Shown here: positions 1 to 7,121 of the stretch, piece after piece
Layout: each line of letters begins with the position of its first letter
Position numbering within the stretch: position 1 is the first letter of the stretch
NCBI GenBank assembly: GCA_019752375.1
Contig: JAIEMG010000060.1
Location: forward strand, 1 to 64,000
Source of the DNA: Gemmataceae bacterium
GTDB lineage: Bacteria; Planctomycetota; Planctomycetia; Gemmatales; Gemmataceae
Direction of reading: 5' to 3'
DNA: 64,000 nt
Notes under the pieces: model-generated
What the model was told of the DNA's origin: nothing
Databases searched by the model: none
Seen by the model: the letters and a program-made list of their open reading frames with translations, nothing else
Translations under genes and position numbers: made by a program

Positions 1-63
1 TACACATCCACGCCCGGCGGACGCCTTGGCGTTTGTGACTCATAAGTCGCTTGTCGCGCGTTC

Positions 64-213
64 CTATTTCGGAGCAGTCGCTGCTCCGGTAGGGGCAACC
101 TTCTTGGCGGATGCCGGCGCGGCCGCGTCCGCCTTCGCCAGCAGTCGCTTCTCATCACGCCGACGGCGCCGCAGCTTGAGCCGGGCCGCGACGCCCGCTC
201 GATTGTGTCCCAT
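64..213 (-). CDS. small basic protein (49 aa), function unknown
   Basis: Short reading frame on the minus strand encoding 49 residues that begin MGHNRAGVAARLKLRRRRRD, followed by an Ala/Lys-rich tail ending in PK and a TAG stop. The ATG is preceded by a perfect AAGGAG at 221-226 with a 7-nt spacer, which is the main reason to call it real. The protein is very rich in Arg and Lys in its first half, as expected for a nucleic-acid- or ribosome-associated peptide, but no family is assigned. It is divergent from the secreted-protein gene at 401. No other gene is visible in 1-63. Confidence 0.5.
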   Translation of the reverse strand: MGHNRAGVAARLKLRRRRRDEKRLLAKADAAAPASAKKVAPTGAATAPK

Positions 214-400
214 TTTTCATCTCCTTCGCTCGTTGAATCTTCAGCCCGCATGATCTTACGACCCCGGCGCGAAAAAGGCGAGGCTGCTCCCGCGCCCGAC
301 GCCCCACTTTTCCTGTCACACGCCGCCGTCCGCCGAGAACCAGGTTTGGCAGGGAAAAAACAACTTAATCAACGTGCTGCAATGCAGCGAAGGAGTATCG

Positions 401-1036
401 ATGCAACGGAAACTGATGACTGTGGCGGGCATCCTGGTCGGATTGCTCGCGGTTCAGGTGGCCTTGGCCAACGGCCCCAAGGGAAAGGGACCAGGCGGTC
501 CCGGGATGGGTGGTCCCGGGCCGAACAAGAACATGATGCAGCCGCATAACATGATGAAGCCCAACGGCGTGCAATTCAAGGGCGGCGTCATGTACCAGGG
601 CAAGTGCAATCACTGGTCGTCCTGCTACTGGAGCCCGCGTTTTGGTTGCTACTGCTACTTCGACCCGTGCCAGCGCTGCTACTACTACTACTGCGGTCCG
701 CGGGCGTGCTACTATCCTGTGACCTACATCGCCGTGGCCCCGCCGGTCGCAACCAAGATGACGCCTCCACCTACGGGCATCCCGGTCCAGCAACCGCCCC
801 AAGGCCAAGGCGACGGCCCGCCCAACGGCAACGGCACGCCGCCAAACGGCATGGCGCCAAATGGCACCCCGCCCAACGGCAATGGCACGCCGCCGAATGG
901 CAACCCGCCCGAGGGCAATGGCAACCCGGGTGGAAATGATTCGCCGGCCGGTCAGCCGGAGCAGCAAGATCAGGAAGCCCCGGCAAGCCCCACCGGCTTC
1001 CGCAGTGGTCTGCCGATCAAGAAGCTCATGAAGTGA
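401..1036 (+). CDS. secreted Cys/Tyr-rich protein with Pro/Asn/Gly repeats
   Basis: The ATG at 401 is chosen over the upstream GTG at 374 because AAGGAG (390-395) sits 5 nt before it and the protein then starts with a clean signal peptide (about residues 1-23, ending in a VALA-like cleavage site). The 211-residue product has a Gly/Pro/Met-rich stretch, then a compact segment (about 65-110) dense in Cys, Tyr and Trp (pattern CYCYFDPCQRCYYYYC), then a degenerate NGTPPNGN-type repeat region, and a short hydrophilic tail. The Cys-rich core probably forms disulfides outside the cytoplasm; the repeat region looks like a flexible spacer. No enzymatic family recognised; a cell-envelope structural role is a guess. 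Confidence 0.75.
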   Translation: MQRKLMTVAGILVGLLAVQVALANGPKGKGPGGPGMGGPGPNKNMMQPHNMMKPNGVQFKGGVMYQGKCNHWSSCYWSPRFGCYCYFDPCQRCYYYYCGPRACYYPVTYIAVAPPVATKMTPPPTGIPVQQPPQGQGDGPPNGNGTPPNGMAPNGTPPNGNGTPPNGNPPEGNGNPGGNDSPAGQPEQQDQEAPASPTGFRSGLPIKKLMK

Positions 1037-1110
1037 TATGGAACGCAAATGACCTCCGTGGAGCAGCCTGGCTGTTTCACGGAGGTCTTGTCCTTGCGCC
1101 AAAGGTAACG

Positions 1111-1419
1111 CTACATCACGCGATCCTGGGCCCAGGGGTAGCGCCGGCCGGTCTTGAATTCCTTGTACTCGTCGTCGGTCGGAGCGTGAATCGTGTCGGG
1201 ATTGTAGTTGGTGTTGAGGTGCTTCAACAGCGGCACAATGTCCGGATCGAGATAGCCGACGCCACGCACCTCGAAGCAATCGCCGTTGATGTCGTAGACG
1301 TGCAGGCGGTCCTTCCAGATGCGCACCTTGCGGAGCATGCGAAGCTCGGCGCGCGTTCGCTTGAGAAACTCGACGGCGGGGTCGAGCGAGGAAAAATCGT
1401 GGGTGGCGAGGGTGGACAT
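1111..1419 (-). CDS. hypothetical protein (102 aa)
   Basis: Soluble 102-residue protein beginning MSTLATHDFSSLDPAVEFLK. It has an amphipathic N-terminal helix region, a central stretch like a small beta sheet (KVRIWKDRLHVYDINGDCFE) and a charged C-terminus. The longer frame upstream would run through the hairpin at 1431-1471 and into the transposase gene, so the ATG at 1419 is preferred, although no Shine-Dalgarno sequence is visible. The REP hairpin lies 11 nt upstream of the start, so it would be in the leader of this gene. It lies downstream of the transposase on the same strand. Family unknown to me. Confidence 0.55.
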   Translation of the reverse strand: MSTLATHDFSSLDPAVEFLKRTRAELRMLRKVRIWKDRLHVYDINGDCFEVRGVGYLDPDIVPLLKHLNTNYNPDTIHAPTDDEYKEFKTGRRYPWAQDRVM

Positions 1420-1430
1420 CGGTTTGTGTT

Positions 1431-1471
1431 GCCGCTCGCGGCTTCGCGGGCGTCGCGAAGCCGCGAGCGGC
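1431..1471. repeat. REP-like hairpin, 3' side of RAYT
   Basis: Perfect 18-bp arms (gccgctcgcggcttcgcg, 1431-1448, and its complement, 1454-1471) around a 5-nt loop. It starts 3 nt beyond the stop of the RAYT gene. The same hairpin with one compensated base pair flanks the other side of the gene at 2153-2193. Confidence 0.85.
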
Positions 1472-1474
1472 GGG

Positions 1475-2128
1475 TCAAGGATAACGGCCCAGGGCTCGGA
1501 GGCGCTGGGCGTACGGTGAATTCGGACTGTGGCCCGGATGGAGCGGCCAGTCGTCATAGGGCTTGACGAAGGGCCAGAACTGTCGTGGCAAGCCGATCTT
1601 GGTCGGGTTTTGCTCGACGTAGTGGATCGTTCGGCGAACTTCACTGGGATGATCCAGGAAGACCTTCCAGCCAGCGCCACAACTCCAAACGGGGTGGCCC
1701 ATCGGCAGTAAACGGGAAACATCCACCTCGGCCCGACTCGCTTCACGGAGCGCGGTGATCATGTCTTCGGCTTCATGCCTATGCTTTCGTATCACGATGT
1801 GAACATGGTCCGGCATCACTGCGCAGGCATAACACGTATAGCGATGCTGCTGAATCACGCGATCGAATGCGGAAGCGATGACGGCGCGAGCAGCATGGTC
1901 GAAGTTTACCAGGGGATGCTTGAGCAGGCCCCCTGCTTGCTGATAAAACTGACGGACTTCCGCGCCGGCGGGCTGGACACGCTTGCGTCCGACGTGGAGT
2001 TCACCCAGTTCAGCCAGGACGTTACAACGGATTTCAGTCGAGCCGCTGCCACGCGGGTCGTTGGGGAGCCACCAGCCGTAGCCGGTCCAGACGAGGTGGT
2101 AGGCGATAACCAAGGGATGCTGGGTCAT
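1475..2128 (-). CDS. REP-associated tyrosine transposase (RAYT, IS200/IS605-like Y1 family)
   Basis: A 217-residue single-domain transposase-like protein. It shows the N-terminal signature VIAYHLVWTGYGWWLPNDPR and the HUH motif as MPDHVHIVI near the middle, the metal-binding histidines used by Y1 single-strand transposases. The C-terminal part includes VEQNPTKIGLP, typical of RAYTs. Family knowledge: RAYTs nick and rejoin single-stranded DNA at REP hairpins and are usually single-copy and domesticated. The ATG at 2128 avoids reading through the upstream hairpin. Hairpins lie 3 nt past the stop and 24 nt before the start, forming a compact unit inserted between the POR genes and a small hypothetical gene. 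I did not see the GTAG-like foot tetranucleotide described for enterobacterial REPs. Confidence 0.85.
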   Translation of the reverse strand: MTQHPLVIAYHLVWTGYGWWLPNDPRGSGSTEIRCNVLAELGELHVGRKRVQPAGAEVRQFYQQAGGLLKHPLVNFDHAARAVIASAFDRVIQQHRYTCYACAVMPDHVHIVIRKHRHEAEDMITALREASRAEVDVSRLLPMGHPVWSCGAGWKVFLDHPSEVRRTIHYVEQNPTKIGLPRQFWPFVKPYDDWPLHPGHSPNSPYAQRLRALGRYP

Positions 2129-2152
2129 GGGCAGTTTTTTCCTGAAACACCG

Positions 2153-2193
2153 GCCGCTTGCGGCTTCGCGCAGCCCGCGAAGCCGCAAGCGGC
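2153..2193. repeat. REP-like hairpin, 5' side of RAYT
   Basis: Perfect 18-bp arms (gccgcttgcggcttcgcg, 2153-2170; complement 2176-2193) with a 5-nt loop. It differs from the hairpin at 1431-1471 by a C-to-T change in one arm matched by G-to-A in the other, and in the loop. It starts 7 nt after the stop of the POR beta gene and could double as its terminator, though no T-run follows. Confidence 0.85.
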
Positions 2194-2200
2194 GAAAACC

Positions 2201-3862
2201 CTACCGCAGCCCGGCCAGTTCCTGAAGCAAATGCCAGTTCTCAAGCCGTTCCTGCTTCGCCCACAGGAGCAGCTCTGATGGGTTGCCGTCCTTGTCGAAA
2301 TGTTTCGAAAAGCGGCCTTCGCTGCGCGCGAAGTCGATGAAGCTCACTTCTTCCTTGGTCTTCGGATTGACGAACCAGTCGCCGTTCACATTTGGGTTGC
2401 CCTGGAGCGACAGCTTCTCCTTGACCTTGGTGCCCTTGCGGGGATCAAAGATCAGGATCGGGAACGCCCGGCTATCGACGGCGAGCCGGGCCTGCTCGCC
2501 GGCCATGTTGTCGGCCACGCCGTGTTCGGGCTGACAGGTCGTGTAGCAGCACACCAGCGCTGGGCCGTCGAACTCCAGTGCGCCGAGCACGGACTTGTAA
2601 AAATGGTTGACGTGGGCGCAAGTCGTCTGCGCGACGTAGGTACGCGGGTGCATCATGGCGATCTGAGCGATCTCCTTGCGGCGTTCCTGCTTGCCGCCGA
2701 TGCTCTTGCCATGCACGCTCATCTTCGTGTTCTGGCCGGTGTACGTCGAGGTCGACGCCTGGCCGCCGGTGTTGCTGTAGACCTGCGTGTCGAGCACGAA
2801 GATCTTCACGTTCATGCCGCTGGCCAGCAGCCGCGATAGCGACTGGAAGCCAATGTCGAACATGGCGCCGTCGCCGCCGATGCACCAGATCGGCTTGCTC
2901 TGCCAGCCCATCTGGTCCCAACGCATCCGAACGCCCATTGCATCGGCGGGCGCATTCTCAAAGAGGGAGTTGGTCCACGGCACCAGGTATGGATTGTACG
3001 GATAAGTCGAAGTGTAGACCGTGTTGCAGCCGGTCGCCGCCACAAGGGCCCACTGGTCGCCGTACTTGGAGCCGGTCGCGGAGCAAAGCATCCGCAGGGC
3101 CGTGCCCTCGCCGCAGCCGGCGCAGGAGCCCGCTCCGCCAACGTAGAGGTGGGTTTCCTCCTTGAGCATCATGTCGATCAGGAGGTTGTCGTTGATGTAC
3201 TTCTTGTCCGACGGGCCGATGGTCTTGAAGTAGCGATGGCTCTTGCGAGCATCGGCCATTACCTCGTCGGTTTTCGGGATCATTTTGAGCGCGTTGTCGT
3301 CGCACACGGTCACGCACTCGGCACAGCCCTTGCACTTCGAGGGGTCGATGATGATCTGGAACATGCCGCCGGGCAGGTTCTTCTTCTTGGCGGCGTCGTA
3401 GTACTTCTTGGTCTTCGACCACTGCTTGGCGTACATGGCGCGGTCGGCTTCGGGAATCGTCTTGAGCTTCTCGTCCAGCTCCGTTTCCGAAAGGACCTTG
3501 CCGAGGATCGCGGTATCCGGGCACTCGGTCACGCAGTCCATGCAGCCGGTGCAATTCTCGGTGATGTAGAGCGGGATCTCGGGAGCGATGTTGGAGAAAT
3601 CGCGCAGCGTGGCGGTGCCGGCCGGGACGAGCGAGCGCGCCAGCGTCAGGTCGGCGGGCAGTTCCTTCTCGCCGTAGCCTTCCTCGTAGCCGCGGATGAT
3701 GCGCTCGTTGAAATCGACCACGTCGAGCACCGGCAGGCTCACCAGCTTGTAGCCGGAATCCACCAGGGTGCCGTAGCTATTGTTGTTAAACGGATCGCGC
3801 TCATTGGCCTCGTTCATCGACGTCTTCGTGGCGCCGTTGGTCGTACCGTTCGTCGTAACCAT
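2201..3862 (-). CDS. pyruvate:ferredoxin/flavodoxin oxidoreductase, ferredoxin + TPP-binding half
   Basis: Encodes the C-terminal half of a NifJ-type 2-oxoacid oxidoreductase (553 aa), which decarboxylates pyruvate to acetyl-CoA and passes electrons to ferredoxin or flavodoxin. Two 4Fe-4S motifs are visible (Cys104/107/110/114 and Cys177/180/183/187), then a CAGC motif (247-250) and the thiamine-diphosphate/Mg site GDGAMFD at about 330-336. The start ATG has AGGAGA 4 nt upstream. It is the second gene of a two-gene operon, 91 nt downstream of the alpha/gamma half; together they add up to about 1,216 residues, the size of a single-chain NifJ. The substrate is inferred; another 2-oxoacid is possible. 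Confidence 0.9.
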   Translation of the reverse strand: MVTTNGTTNGATKTSMNEANERDPFNNNSYGTLVDSGYKLVSLPVLDVVDFNERIIRGYEEGYGEKELPADLTLARSLVPAGTATLRDFSNIAPEIPLYITENCTGCMDCVTECPDTAILGKVLSETELDEKLKTIPEADRAMYAKQWSKTKKYYDAAKKKNLPGGMFQIIIDPSKCKGCAECVTVCDDNALKMIPKTDEVMADARKSHRYFKTIGPSDKKYINDNLLIDMMLKEETHLYVGGAGSCAGCGEGTALRMLCSATGSKYGDQWALVAATGCNTVYTSTYPYNPYLVPWTNSLFENAPADAMGVRMRWDQMGWQSKPIWCIGGDGAMFDIGFQSLSRLLASGMNVKIFVLDTQVYSNTGGQASTSTYTGQNTKMSVHGKSIGGKQERRKEIAQIAMMHPRTYVAQTTCAHVNHFYKSVLGALEFDGPALVCCYTTCQPEHGVADNMAGEQARLAVDSRAFPILIFDPRKGTKVKEKLSLQGNPNVNGDWFVNPKTKEEVSFIDFARSEGRFSKHFDKDGNPSELLLWAKQERLENWHLLQELAGLR

Positions 3863-3953
3863 GTTCTCTCCTGAGGACCGGAAAATGCCAGTGTAAGTTC
3901 CGCGCGGCGTTCAACGCTGCGTTACCCCGTGGGGCGACGCAACGGAACGGAAA

Positions 3954-5945
3954 TTACTTGGCGTGGATGAGTCCCTGAGGGATTTCCTTCATCTCGCCGT
4001 AACCGCGCTTCACGCAGGTCAGGTTGTCTTGAACGACCTGGTCGCCACGCTTGCCGAAGTATTTCCGCAGCGCCTTCTCGACGCCGGCGTAGACCTGCTC
4101 ATCGGACATTTCGCTTTCCTTGGCGTAAGGCGTCAGCCGCAGGAACGCGCCGAGCAAGACGATGCCTTGCATGCGCATCTGAAGGTCGGCCTCGGAGGCG
4201 ACCTCGCGGGCGATCTTGACCATGTCGCAATGGAACACGCGCAGCTTCTTGTCGCGGATGGCGCGCTTGTTGAATTCCGGTAAGCGCATCCAAACGTCGG
4301 CCGAATCGGTGTATGGCGACTGGAGGTAGAGAGCGCCTCCCGGCAACAAGCCACTGAGGGGCTCGTGCGAGAGGTATGCCGTCGGATCGACCACGCAGCT
4401 CACGTCCACGTGCTCCAGTTCGGAGTGCATGTAGATGTGGCCATCCGCGATGGTCAGGTACGACGTGGTCGGCAGGCCCTTCTTCTCGCTGCCATACTTG
4501 GGATACGCCTGTACGTCCTTGCCAAAGATATCGCCCGCGATGGTGGCGATGACCTTGTTGGTCGTGACCGAGCCGAAGCCGCCCACGGAGTGGCAGCGCA
4601 TCGAGAAGCCGCCCTTGGGACGCAGGTCCGGGTCTTCCGCCCGCTTGAGCGCCAGGGGATGGTCGATGCCGACGCAGTAGAAGTCCTGCCCATCGGCGAT
4701 CATGTTCTGGACCGACGCGATCACGTCGCCTGGGCGGACGTCGCGGCTGCCCAAGCCGGCGGCGCAGCCATACACCTTCGGGATGCGATCGATCGGCGTG
4801 TGGCCGAGCTGGCCATTAATAGCGTCGCAGAACGCGGCCTTGATTTCGCGGGTGAGGTGGTTGCCCGTCGTCGAGAGCGGGTCGTCGAGGCGTTCATAAA
4901 CCGTGAATGCCTTGCAGTTCTTGAGCGCATTGACGATACGCACGGCGGGGAATGGCCGGAACACGCACAGATTCAAGCAGCCGGCCTTCACACCCTTCTT
5001 GTCGCGCAGATAATCAATCGTGGCCTTGGCCGTCTCCATGTAGGAGCCCATGCCGACGAGGATGTACTCGGCATCTTCGCAGCGGTAGGGCTCCATGAAG
5101 TCGTACTTGCGGCCCGTCTTGCTCGTGAACTCCTCGAAGCACTCTTCCAGAATGGCATCGATGCGGTCGTAGTACCAGCGCTGGGCAATCTTGCCCTTCA
5201 TGTATGAGTCTTGATTCTGAACCACACCCGACATCATCGGGTTGGCCGGGTCCATCAAGTTGATGAGCTTGTCCTTCGGACTGCCGATGTACTCTTTCAT
5301 GAACTCTTTTTCGGGCAGCCGCACGCTTTCAACGGTGTGAGTGGTCAGGAAGCCATCCTGCACGTTGAAAAACGGCGTCTGGCTGGCCTCGGCCGCACGC
5401 CGGCAGATCAAGCACAGGTCGCCGGCTTCCTGAGCGTTGCGGCCAAACAGCATGCCCCAGCCCACGTCGGCGACGCTCATCAAGTCGTCGTGGCCGGCGT
5501 GGACGTTCAGGCCCTGGCTGGTCAAGGCACGAGCGCCAATGTTCATCACGACCGGCAGGCGCTTGCCGGAGATGGTGTAAAGCACCTCCTTCATCAGCAC
5601 CAGGCCCTGGCCGGAGGTGAAGTTTGTCACGCGACCGCCCGCGACCGCGAAGCCTTCGCACACGGTGGCGGCGGAGTGTTCGCTCTCCGGCTCGAAGAAC
5701 ATCAGCAGGTCGCCCCACAGGTTCTTGTAGCCGTTCATGACTGCGGCATTGAAGCCGCCGCCCATGGTCGTCGAGCTGGTGATGGGATAGGCGCCTGCTG
5801 CCTGGGCGACATTCACCTCGACATGGACCACTGCCTCCGCGCCGTCGCAGGTGGTCGGGATGCCGGGATATTGAAACTTCGGTTCGGCGACTTTCTCGAG
5901 GGCGTCTGGGGTGTGGACCGACCGTGATACGGCAGCAGTGCTCAT
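3954..5945 (-). CDS. pyruvate:ferredoxin/flavodoxin oxidoreductase, alpha + gamma half
   Basis: A 663-residue protein matching domains I-III of NifJ-type enzymes: an N-terminal pyruvate-binding domain (GAYPITSSTTMGGGFNAAVM near residue 40, TSGQGLVLMKEVLYTISGKRLP near 110), the second transketolase-like domain (about 265-410), and a gamma domain (from about 445, GGFGSVTTNKVIATIAGDIFGK). I chose the ATG at 5945 because AGAGGA lies 5 nt upstream; an ATG two codons earlier is possible. It is the first gene of the operon with the ferredoxin/TPP half. A candidate sigma-70 promoter lies at 6164-6191. The predicted role is anaerobic or low-potential pyruvate oxidation in the cytoplasm. Confidence 0.9.
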   Translation of the reverse strand: MSTAAVSRSVHTPDALEKVAEPKFQYPGIPTTCDGAEAVVHVEVNVAQAAGAYPITSSTTMGGGFNAAVMNGYKNLWGDLLMFFEPESEHSAATVCEGFAVAGGRVTNFTSGQGLVLMKEVLYTISGKRLPVVMNIGARALTSQGLNVHAGHDDLMSVADVGWGMLFGRNAQEAGDLCLICRRAAEASQTPFFNVQDGFLTTHTVESVRLPEKEFMKEYIGSPKDKLINLMDPANPMMSGVVQNQDSYMKGKIAQRWYYDRIDAILEECFEEFTSKTGRKYDFMEPYRCEDAEYILVGMGSYMETAKATIDYLRDKKGVKAGCLNLCVFRPFPAVRIVNALKNCKAFTVYERLDDPLSTTGNHLTREIKAAFCDAINGQLGHTPIDRIPKVYGCAAGLGSRDVRPGDVIASVQNMIADGQDFYCVGIDHPLALKRAEDPDLRPKGGFSMRCHSVGGFGSVTTNKVIATIAGDIFGKDVQAYPKYGSEKKGLPTTSYLTIADGHIYMHSELEHVDVSCVVDPTAYLSHEPLSGLLPGGALYLQSPYTDSADVWMRLPEFNKRAIRDKKLRVFHCDMVKIAREVASEADLQMRMQGIVLLGAFLRLTPYAKESEMSDEQVYAGVEKALRKYFGKRGDQVVQDNLTCVKRGYGEMKEIPQGLIHAK

Positions 5946-6283
5946 CTGCATCCTCTTGGGGTTGGGATATCGTCCAGTTCCGCCCAAGGGGCCGGAACTG
6001 CGATACGTTCCTCAATTCCGCGCATACACGAAGATGACGCAAGCCCCTAAAAGCGTCAAGATCACTACAGCTTAAAGGCTTTGTGTCATCCAAGCCCCAC
6101 CGTCTCACGTGGGGGTGGGTCCCGTGGAGAGGTACGAGTGTAACAAAATACGGATCATTTTACCTATATTCAAATGTGCGGATTTGTCAATTGCGGGGCC
6201 TGCACCGTCCGCTGTCGCGGTGTTTGCGCCAGGCTGTCAAGCCAGGAAATCCAGTAAAGAACGGCACTTATGCGGACGCGACG
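5946..6283. other. intergenic region upstream of the POR operon
   Basis: 338 bp with no convincing gene. It contains the candidate promoter at 6164-6191 and a short hairpin around 6099-6120 (ccccac / gtgggg). The DNA around 6140-6190 is clearly more AT-rich than its surroundings, fitting a promoter region. Confidence 0.5.
6164..6191 (-). promoter_or_regulatory. candidate sigma-70 promoter for the POR operon
   Basis: On the minus strand a perfect -35 TTGACA (6186-6191) is followed after 16 nt by TATAGG (6164-6169), a 4/6 match to the -10. It points toward the POR genes and would give a leader of about 210 nt. Sequence match only. Confidence 0.4.
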
Positions 6284-6883
6284 CTATCCGACTGACTTGA
6301 GGAACAGGCCCACCAGCAAGCCCACGGCAAACGCAACCGCGAGACCAACGACCGCCAGTACACTGAACAAAGTCGCACGTGCGGGAGACAAGTAGATGCC
6401 CGGCTGTGGGTCGCTCGTTGTCGTGACAGCGGGCACGGGGGCTGGGTGGGGGAAAACGGTTCCCGCGGGTGCGGGCATGGGCTGTTGCATTACTGACATT
6501 CCGCCCGCTGGCACAGGGATAGGAGCAACGACCGCCGGTGCGGGGGACGCAATCGGGCTGACGGCGCGCGGGCCGGGCGGCAGCGCCGATGGTTGGTCGC
6601 CTTCCGTTCCTTCGAGCAGGCGGTCTATTTCATTTCCCTCGAACATCTGCTGCCCGGGCGGGGAAGCGGGCCCATGCTCCTCCTTCTCCGGACCAGCCTC
6701 ATCGAGCCCAGGAACCACGACCTGGCCCGCGCAGTTGGGGCAACGCACCACCGTGCCCGACTTACGGCGAGCGATGCCCAGAAGCTGATTGCAGTATGCA
6801 CATCGAAACCGGATCGGCATGGCGTCACTCGGCTGTGTCGAACTCGGCGGAACGCTGGAGTTTGTGATGAAGTCGACAGCCAT
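6284..6883 (-). CDS. zinc-ribbon protein with C-terminal membrane anchor
   Basis: About 199 residues. Near residue 22 it has MPIRFRCAYCNQLLGIARRK and then VRCPNCAGQVVVPG, a two-CxxC zinc ribbon. A long Pro/Ala/Val-rich linker (about 60-165) follows, and a single transmembrane helix (SVLAVVGLAVAFAVGLLVGLFL) ends the protein, so the ribbon is probably cytoplasmic and tethered to the membrane. Starts at 6883 (ATG, weak Shine-Dalgarno) and 6820 (ATG directly before the ribbon) are both plausible. The ribbon-linker-anchor layout is common in planctomycetes; function unknown. Confidence 0.75.
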   Translation of the reverse strand: MAVDFITNSSVPPSSTQPSDAMPIRFRCAYCNQLLGIARRKSGTVVRCPNCAGQVVVPGLDEAGPEKEEHGPASPPGQQMFEGNEIDRLLEGTEGDQPSALPPGPRAVSPIASPAPAVVAPIPVPAGGMSVMQQPMPAPAGTVFPHPAPVPAVTTTSDPQPGIYLSPARATLFSVLAVVGLAVAFAVGLLVGLFLKSVG

Positions 6884-7121
6884 TGTCTCGTTTCCGTGGG
6901 CGCGGTTCAACTGTTACTTGACTCGCCTCAATCGGAAGGGACAATAACATCGGTGGACTTGGCCCCAACGAAACGTGGCGGTGCGGGTTGTAACTGTTGG
7001 GGAAGTGATGCGCGGGGCCGCGGCCCACCAGGAGGCAGCGTCCGGCCGACCTTTTTCTTCTGCACAGATCCACGCGGGGCCCATGTCCTTGGTGCCGGGC
7101 CTCGGGAAAGCGAGTGCATCC

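Noticed and set aside
365-1279. Long open frame on the minus strand across the secreted protein gene
   Set aside because: Its Arg/Ala repeats are a shadow of the Pro/Asn/Gly repeat of the real plus-strand gene; no start signal or domain.
6975-7121. N-terminal extension of the exported hydrolase starting at a GTG
   Set aside because: It would place 49 residues before a typical signal peptide; the ATG at 7122 fits better.
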